Positions 1-7,444 of a stretch of 18,245 nucleotides of DNA are shown here, piece by piece. Origin of the DNA: Micavibrio sp. UBA6139 (GTDB lineage Bacteria > Pseudomonadota > Alphaproteobacteria > Micavibrionales > Micavibrionaceae); the NCBI GenBank assembly GCA_002423285.1, contig DIVF01000005.1, forward strand, positions 1-18,245, in the 5' to 3' direction. The notes beneath the pieces were generated by a model, which searched no databases, was not told the origin of the DNA, and saw only the letters and a program-made list of their open reading frames with translations. Every line of letters starts with the position of its first letter. Position 1 is the stretch's first letter. The translations under genes were made by a program, and so were the position numbers.

Positions 1-2
1 CG

Positions 3-392
3 CTACTTTTGCAACAGGTCTAATGAATCAATATGCTTCTTATAAAATCCGCCTGCTTCATATTGCGCATAATGGGATTCAAAGGACGACAGGCCCAGAT
101 AGAGTGACTGGTTCAGCACATCCTGCAACCCGGCCATATGATCCAGATACGCCGCCTGCGCTGTGCCCGCACCATCCAACCATAATGTCTGGTCATTGCG
201 GATGGCGTCATTCACCTGATTATTTTCGTTGCGCCCGGTTCCGGCGCGGCGAAAGGCTCCGGCCTCTTTCAAATTTTGCAGATCCATCAGCAACGCATCG
301 GTGAAGGAACGCGAAAAATAGCCTGGCAGCACGGCATAGCCCTGCCCCACCAGCCCATCAATCGCACTGCTCTTAAAATCCGGATGCGTCAA
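3..392 (-). pseudogene. 2OG-Fe(II) oxygenase (SM-20/PKHD-like), prematurely stopped after the HxD motif
   Basis: The 129 residues match the N-terminal part of the small 2-oxoglutarate/Fe(II)-dependent oxygenases of the SM-20/prolyl-hydroxylase-like kind. The segment GGFYKKHIDSL (about residues 114-124) holds the first two iron ligands of the HxD...H facial triad. Members of this family are normally about 200 residues; here a TAG stop at 3-5 follows eight residues after the Asp, so the second His and the 2-oxoglutarate-binding Arg/Lys are missing. The stop follows a run of four A on the coding strand, and one extra A there would read on as K-V-A, so a single-base indel (real or sequencing error) is a likely cause. 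The start is a TTG at 390-392, overlapping the end of the acyl-CoA dehydrogenase gene by 20 bases; in-frame stops lie just upstream, and a GGGGAG lies about 11 bases before it. The substrate is unknown. The downstream part lies outside the window. Confidence 0.62.
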
Positions 393-2166
393 GATTCATC
401 AAACTCCCCGCCCCTGCGCTTAAAAACTTAAACCGCGCATCTGTTTCGGGCAGCATGCGTTCAAAGAAGAACCGGGCGGTGTGAATTTTACTGTTATAAA
501 ATTCTTCGCGACCTCCTGCATCATTTGCCAATTTTTCCTGCGCGACCTTGACCATGCGGCACCACATGAAGCCAATGGCGACAAGGGCAAACATACGCAA
601 ATAATCCGTGCTGGCCGCCCCGGCTTCATTCGGGTTTTTCAAGCCTTTTTGCGCGACGATGGCTGTTGCTTGCTGCAATTTTGAAAAGGCCTTGGCCAGC
701 GGGAAGATAAATTCCTGTAGTTTTTCATCTTCCTGATTATCTTCGATAAACTTGCTGACCGGATGGAAGAAGCGGCGCAAGTACCGCCCGAAATTGGCAC
801 TCAGTTTACGGCCCACAAGATCAAGCGCTTGAATCCCGTTGGTCCCTTCATAGAGCATCGCAATGCGTGCATCGCGGACATATTGTTCAACACCATGTTC
901 CCAGATATAGCCATGCCCGCCATAAATCTGCACCGCCAGATTAGCAACATCAAAGCCCATATCGGTTTGATAGGCCTTCACAATCGGTGTCAACAACGCC
1001 ACCAGATCATCCGCTTCCTGACGCACCGCCGGGTCAGGGTGTTTTTCAGCAATATCCTGATTCATTCCTGCCCAATAGGACAATGCCCGTGCGCCTTCGG
1101 TGAAGGCCTTCCCAGTCAGCAACATGCGGCGCACATCAGGGTGCACGATAATCGGGTCCGCGACTTTTTCCGGCGCCTTCGTGCCGTCTAACGCCCGCAT
1201 CTGCAAGCGGTCCTTGGCGTAGGCCAGACCATTCTGATATGCCACTTCGGCAATCCCAAGGCCCTGCATGCCAACACCGAGCCGTGCGGTATTCATCATC
1301 GTGAACATCGCCCGCATGCCCTTATGCGCTTCACCGACCAACCACCCCTGTGCGCCGTCCAGATTGATAACGCAAGTGGCAGACCCCTTAATGCCCATTT
1401 TATGTTCGATAGAACCGCAATTGACGCCGTTCCGCGCCCCCGCCGACCCATCATCCTTTGGCAGAAATTTTGGAACGACAAAGAGGGAAATGCCCTTCAC
1501 CCCTTCTGGCGCATCCGGCAATTTTGCCAGCACCAGATGGATAATGTTATCGGTTAAATCATGTTCCCCGGCGGAGATAAAAATCTTTGTGCCCGTGATG
1601 CTGAATGATCCATCCCCATTGGGAATGGCCTTTGATCTGATCAACCCCAGATCCGTGCCGCATTGTGGTTCGGTCAGACACATCGTCCCCGACCATTCCC
1701 CCGTGACCAGTTTCGGCAGATAGGTCTGTTTTTGTTCATCGGTGCCATGCAGATGGAGCGCGTTATAAGCCCCTTCCGATAAACCCGGATACATGCCAAA
1801 GGACATATTGGCGGCGCAGATCATTTCCTGCAACGCGAAGTTCAAAATCTGCGGCATGCCCATGCCGCCATAGGCCGGATCAGCCGCCAGGCCGCACCAA
1901 CCACCTTCAGAAAATAATTTATAGGCTTCCTTGAACCCTTCCGGGGTACGGACGACGCCGTTTTCGTAGTGGCAGCCTTCCTTGTCGCCCGATTGGTTCA
2001 AGGGGAACAGAACGTCCTGACAAATTTTTGCGCCTTCTTCCAGAATCTGGTCCAGAAGGTCTTTTGAGACTTCTTCATAACCCGGCAGCGCGGAGAGCGA
2101 TTCCGCCCCCAAAACATCGTGCATCACAAAACGGATATTATCGAGCGGGGCGGTGTAGACGGGCAT
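373..2166 (-). CDS. Acyl-CoA dehydrogenase, large (about 600 aa) DmdC/AcdA-like type with extra C-terminal domain
   Basis: Flavoprotein that introduces the alpha,beta double bond in acyl-CoA, the first oxidative step of beta-oxidation, passing electrons to ETF. The 597 residues show the N-terminal helical domain with GGMGMP (100-105), the FAD/substrate beta domain with CLTEPQCGTDLG (163-174) and IFISAGEHDL (195-204), and the C-terminal helical domain with QIYGGHGYIWEHGVEQY (413-429). The segment LYEGTNGIQALDL (438-450) contains Glu440, which aligns with the catalytic base. The remaining 150 or so residues form the extra C-terminal domain found in the long subgroup that includes 3-methylmercaptopropionyl-CoA dehydrogenase (DmdC), so annotation pipelines often give that name; nothing here proves a sulfur substrate. 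The ATG at 2164-2166 has an AGGAG six bases upstream. An 85-base gap separates it from the deaminase gene, so it may have its own promoter. With the thiolase and the hydratase/dehydrogenase in this window it completes the beta-oxidation cycle. Confidence 0.93.
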   Translation of the reverse strand: MPVYTAPLDNIRFVMHDVLGAESLSALPGYEEVSKDLLDQILEEGAKICQDVLFPLNQSGDKEGCHYENGVVRTPEGFKEAYKLFSEGGWCGLAADPAYGGMGMPQILNFALQEMICAANMSFGMYPGLSEGAYNALHLHGTDEQKQTYLPKLVTGEWSGTMCLTEPQCGTDLGLIRSKAIPNGDGSFSITGTKIFISAGEHDLTDNIIHLVLAKLPDAPEGVKGISLFVVPKFLPKDDGSAGARNGVNCGSIEHKMGIKGSATCVINLDGAQGWLVGEAHKGMRAMFTMMNTARLGVGMQGLGIAEVAYQNGLAYAKDRLQMRALDGTKAPEKVADPIIVHPDVRRMLLTGKAFTEGARALSYWAGMNQDIAEKHPDPAVRQEADDLVALLTPIVKAYQTDMGFDVANLAVQIYGGHGYIWEHGVEQYVRDARIAMLYEGTNGIQALDLVGRKLSANFGRYLRRFFHPVSKFIEDNQEDEKLQEFIFPLAKAFSKLQQATAIVAQKGLKNPNEAGAASTDYLRMFALVAIGFMWCRMVKVAQEKLANDAGGREEFYNSKIHTARFFFERMLPETDARFKFLSAGAGSLMNLDASGF

Positions 2167-2205
2167 GGCTGGCTCCTGTTAGGAAACAAAAAAATCTTAG
2201 CGAAT

Positions 2206-2211
2206 AATATA
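2206..2211 (-). promoter_or_regulatory. Possible -10 element for the acyl-CoA dehydrogenase gene
   Basis: On the minus strand the 85-base gap before the acyl-CoA dehydrogenase is AT-rich and contains TATATT followed by TATTC, about 40 bases before the ATG. A T-rich segment lies near the -35 distance, but no good TTGACA match is present. This is the only sizeable gap between 2252 and 4963, so a separate promoter here is plausible but unproven. Confidence 0.25.
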
Positions 2212-2251
2212 GGGTGAATTCTTTAAGAAAAAACGACCCCCCCTTCAAATA

Positions 2252-3253
2252 CTAGGATTCAAATAATCCACCATCGCGCAAGGTCAGCGGGGGCGTTTTG
2301 AAACCAAAGGCATAATCGGGCATACGGTTAAAGGGCATGCTCACGGCTTCGCCGCCCGCACTATACAGCGTCACCGGAACTGTGCGGTCAATGATGCGTT
2401 CGCGCAGGATTTGCAGCGCGGCCAGGCTTGGCGGATAAAGCCCTGATAAAATATGAACCCCCGCCACCCCCACACCGCCAAAGGCCGTGCTGGCAACGCC
2501 AATGGCGGCCTGCACCGCGTTCAGCCCCGTATAAGCCGCATTTTCAACCCGCACCCCGGCCACAAAGGCACCATTGGAGAGCGATAAGATGACCGCCTGT
2601 GGCTGGCCGCTGGCGTAATCAATCGATTCTAGATCACACAGCCATGCGAAAATGGCAGAATTGTCTTGATGAGCATTTCGGATCAAACGGTTTTCAATGG
2701 CCGTGTAATCGGGTGAATTTTTGCGGGCGCGATCTTGTGCGCGGCGCGCGGCAATGGCGGGATCAAAATCACCGAAAGAAAAACTTTTTGGCAGTAAGGT
2801 TTCAATTGTATCGGTGACGCCCTGCCCATTCAGAGAAATCGTCCGCACCGGAATATTCCCGGCCACAGCAAGACCCGAAATTTGCTGACGGCAATTGCCA
2901 CAGGTTTGCCCCTGAACATCGGCCAAGGCATCCGGTGTGGGACTGGTCAAATAATCCGGGGCCGCCATCAACCACACAGCATCAATAACAGCCGCCTTGC
3001 CAAAAGCGGTGGCAAGGGCAGCAATGGCCGATTCCTCGCCATGCAGGCTTAAACGATGTTCGGCAGATTCGGCATTCACCCCGCCAAAGAAATAATAACC
3101 ACCCGGCACCTTCATCATCATAACAACCGCCACCTGATAGGATGATCCCGGCACATAGGCATTGCGGCGCAAATCGCGCAGCCACGCGATGATGGTGTCT
3201 TCATCCGGAATTTCGGTTAAGAAACACAGCGGTTTTGGCGCGGGCAACATCAT
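2252..3253 (-). CDS. Cytidine deaminase, two-domain (Cdd-like) with degenerate second domain
   Basis: Predicted zinc-dependent deaminase converting cytidine/deoxycytidine to uridine/deoxyuridine in pyrimidine salvage. Residues 20-165 form a complete cytidine deaminase domain: the substrate-binding N-x-E (Asn60, Glu62), the zinc/proton-shuttle motif HGEESAI (71-77, His71 and Glu73), the zinc cysteines in CGNCRQQ (118-124), and the characteristic closing LLPKSFSFGDF (153-163). The usual Pro before the first Cys is Thr. Residues 198-320 repeat the fold (VRVENAAY, LNAVQAAI, closing MPDYAFGF) but lack the zinc ligands and the catalytic Glu, as in the pseudo-domain of E. coli Cdd. At 333 residues it is longer than E. 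coli Cdd (294). The ATG at 3251-3253 follows the stop of the preceding small gene by three bases, suggesting translational coupling; a second ATG directly after it could also serve. The name cdd is likely but the sequence is divergent, so the substrate is inferred. Confidence 0.82.
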   Translation of the reverse strand: MMLPAPKPLCFLTEIPDEDTIIAWLRDLRRNAYVPGSSYQVAVVMMMKVPGGYYFFGGVNAESAEHRLSLHGEESAIAALATAFGKAAVIDAVWLMAAPDYLTSPTPDALADVQGQTCGNCRQQISGLAVAGNIPVRTISLNGQGVTDTIETLLPKSFSFGDFDPAIAARRAQDRARKNSPDYTAIENRLIRNAHQDNSAIFAWLCDLESIDYASGQPQAVILSLSNGAFVAGVRVENAAYTGLNAVQAAIGVASTAFGGVGVAGVHILSGLYPPSLAALQILRERIIDRTVPVTLYSAGGEAVSMPFNRMPDYAFGFKTPPLTLRDGGLFES

Positions 3254-3256
3254 GGA

Positions 3257-3502
3257 TTATTTATCATCCAGCATCAGTTTTAAATGATCGGCGATGGTGG
3301 CCTTATCCATCGCCTGTAATTCGCGCTGGGCTTTTTTACCCTGTGATTGTTCGCTCAATTTTTCGGCGATTTTCTGGATGGTTTCATCACCCAGACGCTC
3401 ACGGGCCTCCCGGGCGTTTTTCAGCGCCTCCGCACGCAGTGCCGCTGATTTATCAGCTGCCTTTTTTTCCTTACTTTTACCAAAAATACCCATAAAGCTC
3501 AT
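3257..3502 (-). CDS. Small charged helical protein of unknown function
   Basis: An 81-residue, Lys/Glu/Ala-rich protein with no signal peptide or membrane segment. From about residue 12 to the end it should be almost entirely helical (for example EALKNAREARERLGDETIQK, 25-44), which fits a coiled coil or small helical bundle. I do not recognise a named family. It lies between the HerA-like ATPase gene (one base after its stop) and the deaminase gene (three bases before its start), so it is almost certainly translated as part of the same message. Either of two in-frame ATGs (3500-3502 or 3491-3493) could be used. Its location suggests a role linked to the ATPase, but that is inference only. Confidence 0.75.
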   Translation of the reverse strand: MSFMGIFGKSKEKKAADKSAALRAEALKNAREARERLGDETIQKIAEKLSEQSQGKKAQRELQAMDKATIADHLKLMLDDK

Positions 3503-3503
3503 T

Positions 3504-4955
3504 TTATCGTGACCTCGATGATTTCAAACTTTTGATAACTTCACGCACCAGCGTATTACCCGCCTGACGCAGCATTGATTTAAACAATGTTTCACCGTAG
3601 CCCTGACGTCCGCGCCCCGATGACTTTCGGGCTGCTTCTTTGGATGTTGGAATATCCGCCGGACGCGCCGCCATTTTGGCTGCCAGAATTTCGCTGGCCG
3701 ATTCACGGTCGATGCGTTGATCATAAAGACGCCCAAACAGGCTCGCCGCAATCATGGCCTTTCGGGCGTCATCGGAAATAGTCCCCACGAAAGAGTAAGG
3801 CGGGCGGATCAAAACACGCTGCGCAATATCGGGAATACCCTTATCGCCCAAAACACCAACAATTGCTTCGCCTGTGCCCAACTCTGTAATTGCCTGTTCG
3901 ATATTCAGGCCCGGATTGGGGCGGAAGGTTTGCGCGGCGGACCGAACAGCCTTTTGTGTTTGCGGCGTATAGGCCCGCAGATTATGAATGACGCGGTTGC
4001 CGAGTTGACTGGAAACACTATCCGGGACATCGCCCGAGTTTTGCGTGATGAAATAAACCCCAACACCCTTGGACCGGATCAAGCGGACGACCTGTTCGAT
4101 TTTTTCGAGCAACGCCTTTGGCGCGTCATTGAACAGCAAATGCGCTTCATCAAAGAAAAAGACTAATTTTGGTTTTTCGAGATCACCACATTCAGGCAGT
4201 GTTGTGAAAAGCTCAGACAGCATCCAGAAAAGCTGGGTCGCATAGAGTCGGGGGTTTTGCATCAAACGGTCCGCGGCCAGAATATTGACATGACCGCGCC
4301 CCTTGGCATCAACCCGCATAAAATCTTGTAAATTCAGCGCCGGTTCGCCGAAGAAAAACCCGGCCCCCTGATCCTCAAGAACCAATAATTTACGCTGAAT
4401 CGCCCCAACACTGGCGGCAGAGATATTGCCGTAACGGGCGGAATAGACAGAAGCCTTCCCGGCCACCATCGTCAATAAGGCTTGCAGATCTTTTAAATCA
4501 AGCAGAGGCAGCGATTCCTCAACAGACACGCGGAAGGCAATGCTGAGCACACCTTCTTGCGTATCATTCAAATCCAGAAGGCGCGACAGAAGCAACGAAC
4601 CCATTTGCGAAACGGTGGCGCGGACCGCGTGGCCCTTTTCACCGTATATATCCCAAAAGACAACCGGGTAGGCTTCGCCGTGATAATCATTCATGCCGAT
4701 ATCAGCGGCGCGCTTGACCAGAAAATCCTGCAGGGTGGATTCTTGCGCCAGCCCCGATAAATCGCCCTTCACATCGGCCAGAAAGACAGGAACGCCCGCA
4801 CGGGAAAACCCCTCCGCCAGCCCCTGCAAGGTCACGGTTTTGCCCGTCCCGGTGGCTCCGGCGATAAGGCCGTGGCGATTGGCGTAGCGCAGCTTCAGGG
4901 AGATTTTATGCTCTATTGCGCCAGTGACTGCGCCAATCAGGATGTCCTGTGTCAT
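3504..4955 (-). CDS. HerA-like P-loop ATPase, DUF853 / YjgR family
   Basis: A cytoplasmic ATPase of the FtsK/HerA superfamily, about the size of E. coli YjgR (500 aa; here 483). The Walker A loop is GATGTGKT (33-40), preceded by the HerA-type segment RYANRHGLIAGATG. The Walker B strand is LVFFFDEAH (264-272) with Glu270 as the likely catalytic base. The sensor/arginine-finger region VYFITQNSGDVPDSV (300-314) and QLGNRVIHNLRAY (317-329) follows, as is usual in DUF853. HerA proteins pump or translocate DNA, often with a NurA nuclease; no NurA is seen here, and the role of the DUF853 branch has not been established. The ATG at 4953-4955 has AGGAAG directly before it, overlapping the stop codon of the upstream fadN-like gene, so translation is probably coupled to it. 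It starts a compact block with the 81-residue protein and the deaminase. Confidence 0.9.
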   Translation of the reverse strand: MTQDILIGAVTGAIEHKISLKLRYANRHGLIAGATGTGKTVTLQGLAEGFSRAGVPVFLADVKGDLSGLAQESTLQDFLVKRAADIGMNDYHGEAYPVVFWDIYGEKGHAVRATVSQMGSLLLSRLLDLNDTQEGVLSIAFRVSVEESLPLLDLKDLQALLTMVAGKASVYSARYGNISAASVGAIQRKLLVLEDQGAGFFFGEPALNLQDFMRVDAKGRGHVNILAADRLMQNPRLYATQLFWMLSELFTTLPECGDLEKPKLVFFFDEAHLLFNDAPKALLEKIEQVVRLIRSKGVGVYFITQNSGDVPDSVSSQLGNRVIHNLRAYTPQTQKAVRSAAQTFRPNPGLNIEQAITELGTGEAIVGVLGDKGIPDIAQRVLIRPPYSFVGTISDDARKAMIAASLFGRLYDQRIDRESASEILAAKMAARPADIPTSKEAARKSSGRGRQGYGETLFKSMLRQAGNTLVREVIKSLKSSRSR

Positions 4956-4963
4956 TAAACTTC

Positions 4964-7369
4964 CTAGTTCCGCAGCGGTTTGCCGGTGGCCAACATGTGT
5001 TCGATACGGTCCACGGTGCCTTGGCTTTTGACCAGCTTCATGAATTCAAATATTTCCATCTTCACAATGTCATCTTCGGTGACGGTTGTGGTCATGTCGC
5101 CTTTTTCACCACCGGTCAGAACATTGGACAGCAGATTCGAGACAACAACATCATAAGGCGTTGCCTTACCAACCTTGGCCAAATCAGCCACCGCCATGTC
5201 CAGCGCATACTTACCCGATGGGCCCGGCAGGCGAATGTCTTTTACCAGTTCTGGTGGTTGATAATTGACAGCCAGTTCCAATGCGCGTTTCTTCGCATCA
5301 AATAACAGGCGGTCACGATTCATGGTGATACCGTCGCTATCGCGGAAATAACCGATTGCTTTTGCATCGGCCGCAGATTTCGCCACAGTCGCCGTCGCAA
5401 TGGTCTGGAAGGCCTGACGCACCGCGCCCATCGGCGTGTTTTGCGGTGACATCCACAAACGCTCTCCACCGACAGATTTTTTGTATGCTGCACGTTCGCG
5501 TTCACGGAAGCGCAGGATCATTTCCTTACATCCACCCCAGGCCGGGATCAAACCAACGCCGACCTCAACCAGGCCGCAATAGGTTTCAGCATGCGCCTGA
5601 ACATGATCCGCATGCAGAAGGATTTCACACCCCCCACCCAAGGCCATGCCGGACGGTGCGGCGACAACAGGGAACGGCGCGAATTTCAACGCCTTATACG
5701 CACGCTGGCCGCCCGCAATCAGTTCTTCAATTTGTGGCCACAGAGCAATGTTCATAGCGAAGACGGCCAAGCCAAGATTCGCGCCCGCCGAGAAATGTGT
5801 GCCTTCGTTATAAATGACCATGGCCTTGTACTGGCCCTTGCCATCACCGATCAGTTTGATCGCGTGGTGATAAACATCGAAAACTTCATTATCCAGCGCA
5901 TTCATTTTACCGGTGAATTCAACGCAAACAACGCCATCGCCCACATCCCACAGGGCGGCGGAAGCGGTCTTATAAAGCGGTTTTGTGTACAGGCGAATAT
6001 CGCTGAGCAGCAACACACCATCGGCACGGACCAGCGGATGGTATTTCCCGTCCAAGCCGTAATAATGACGCTTACCATTTTCAACCTTATAGAAGCTGCC
6101 ATCGCCGATTTTTTCAAGCAGTGCCGGAACCGGGCGGCCCTCTTCCTTCAGCTTGGCGGCAAACCATGCCGCACCAAGCGAATCGATCATTTCAAACGGA
6201 CCGAATTTCCAATTATAACCAAGGCGCATCGCCTCATCGACATCGGCGACATTATCAGCGATTTCAGGCACAAGCGATGCGGCATAAGCCAAAGTCTGGC
6301 TCAGCACGTTCCATGCATATTTTCCGCCCACATCATCGGTTTCAACAACGGCGCGAAGACCTTTTTTACCAGCATCAGCAGAAGCCAGCTTTGGCTTTGT
6401 TGCATCGGCATAAGAGGTCGATTCATCAAACCCATCGCGGTTCAAAACCAAAGCCTGTTTGGTTTTCTTGGAGCCCTTGCCGTTTGGATCAAGACGATAA
6501 AAACCACCCTTGCCCTTGCGGCCTGTATAGCCGGCCTTGATCATCCCGTGAATGAACGGGAAGTCACTGTAGATTTTGCGGTATTCGTCATTTTCAGGAA
6601 GGGTCGAGAGAAGCGATTCCGCCAGATGCGGCATCAAATCAATCCCGACCAAATCGATCAAACCAAAAACACCTGTTTTGGGAATACCAACGGGTTTCGA
6701 CATGACCACATCGGCTTGTTCGACTGTAATGCCGGTTTTAAAGGCTTCGTTCATCGATGCCTGTAACCAAAACACGCCCAGACGATTGGCGATAAAGCCC
6801 GGTGTATCATGACAACGCACAACGCCCTTGCCCAAAGCCACATCACAGAACTGCGCGATGGTGTCTGCCGCGTCTTTGCGGGTCTTATCACCAACCACCA
6901 GTTCCAGCAGGCGCATATAGCGCGGCGGGTTGAAGAAGTGGGTGACGAGGAAATCATTGGCCAGCGCATCACCGAACGGCTCGGTCAAAAGATGCAATGG
7001 AATGGTGGAGGTGTTGGAGGAAACGATCGAGCCTGCCTTACGGTGCGCTTGAACTTTTTCATAGGTCGCATGTTTGATTTTTAAATCTTCCAAAACGACT
7101 TCGATAATCCAGTCACAATCGGACAGCAATGCCAGATCATCTTCCAGATTGCCCGGCGTAATCAGTTTCGCGTTTTTCGGGTGCATCAACGGGGCCGGAT
7201 CGGCCTTGAGCAGTTTTTCAATCGCGCCCTTGGCGATGACACTGCGGTCGCTTGCATCTTTTGGCACGATATCCAACAGAACCACCGGAATGCCGGCATT
7301 AGCGATCTGGGCGGCGATGCCGGAACCCATGACGCCGGAACCGATAACTGCAACTTTTTGAATGGACAT
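4964..7369 (-). CDS. 3-hydroxyacyl-CoA dehydrogenase / enoyl-CoA hydratase bifunctional protein (FadN-type order)
   Basis: Bifunctional beta-oxidation enzyme that hydrates 2-enoyl-CoA and oxidises the 3-hydroxyacyl-CoA with NAD+. The dehydrogenase half comes first: the Rossmann motif VAVIGSGVMGSGIA (6-19), then HFFNPPRYMRLLELV (144-158) with the catalytic pair His144 and Glu156, twelve residues apart as in human HAD. The C-terminal 3HCDH domain runs to about 450 (GYTGRKGKGGFY, 280-291; RLGYNWKFGPFE, 382-393). The hydratase half (about 475-700) has the oxyanion-hole segment GTHFSAGANLG (523-533) and MALGGGCEILLHAD (575-588) plus GLVEVGVGLIPAWGG (599-613); Glu582 and Glu602 match the two catalytic glutamates of crotonase. 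At 801 residues it has the size and domain order of Bacillus FadN rather than E. coli FadB. The start ATG is at 7367-7369. It lies nine bases upstream of the HerA-like gene. Confidence 0.93.
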   Translation of the reverse strand: MSIQKVAVIGSGVMGSGIAAQIANAGIPVVLLDIVPKDASDRSVIAKGAIEKLLKADPAPLMHPKNAKLITPGNLEDDLALLSDCDWIIEVVLEDLKIKHATYEKVQAHRKAGSIVSSNTSTIPLHLLTEPFGDALANDFLVTHFFNPPRYMRLLELVVGDKTRKDAADTIAQFCDVALGKGVVRCHDTPGFIANRLGVFWLQASMNEAFKTGITVEQADVVMSKPVGIPKTGVFGLIDLVGIDLMPHLAESLLSTLPENDEYRKIYSDFPFIHGMIKAGYTGRKGKGGFYRLDPNGKGSKKTKQALVLNRDGFDESTSYADATKPKLASADAGKKGLRAVVETDDVGGKYAWNVLSQTLAYAASLVPEIADNVADVDEAMRLGYNWKFGPFEMIDSLGAAWFAAKLKEEGRPVPALLEKIGDGSFYKVENGKRHYYGLDGKYHPLVRADGVLLLSDIRLYTKPLYKTASAALWDVGDGVVCVEFTGKMNALDNEVFDVYHHAIKLIGDGKGQYKAMVIYNEGTHFSAGANLGLAVFAMNIALWPQIEELIAGGQRAYKALKFAPFPVVAAPSGMALGGGCEILLHADHVQAHAETYCGLVEVGVGLIPAWGGCKEMILRFRERERAAYKKSVGGERLWMSPQNTPMGAVRQAFQTIATATVAKSAADAKAIGYFRDSDGITMNRDRLLFDAKKRALELAVNYQPPELVKDIRLPGPSGKYALDMAVADLAKVGKATPYDVVVSNLLSNVLTGGEKGDMTTTVTEDDIVKMEIFEFMKLVKSQGTVDRIEHMLATGKPLRN

Positions 7370-7444
7370 GGTGGGGACCCCGTAATTGAAAATACTGATG
7401 ATTAAGATAGGCCTGAATGGCCATTTTGTATAGTGCGCCGCAAA

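Noticed and set aside
2225..2250. G-run followed by T-run after the deaminase stop as a strong terminator
   Set aside because: The GGGGGGG and TTTTTT stretches could only pair by G-U pairs, so no stable stem forms.
3504..4955. HerA-NurA type defence or repair operon
   Set aside because: The ATPase is of the DUF853/YjgR branch and no NurA-like or other nuclease gene lies next to it; the fusion nuclease is over 6 kb away in another transcription unit.
5591..6766. A 391-codon open frame on the plus strand
   Set aside because: It is antisense to the hydratase/dehydrogenase gene, whose minus-strand frame carries complete enzyme motifs. The translation shows no protein family.
7371..7381. GGGGACCCC palindrome and the nearby AATGGCCATT palindrome before the fadN-like gene
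   Set aside because: Both are short palindromes expected by chance at this composition, with no stem extension or T-run.
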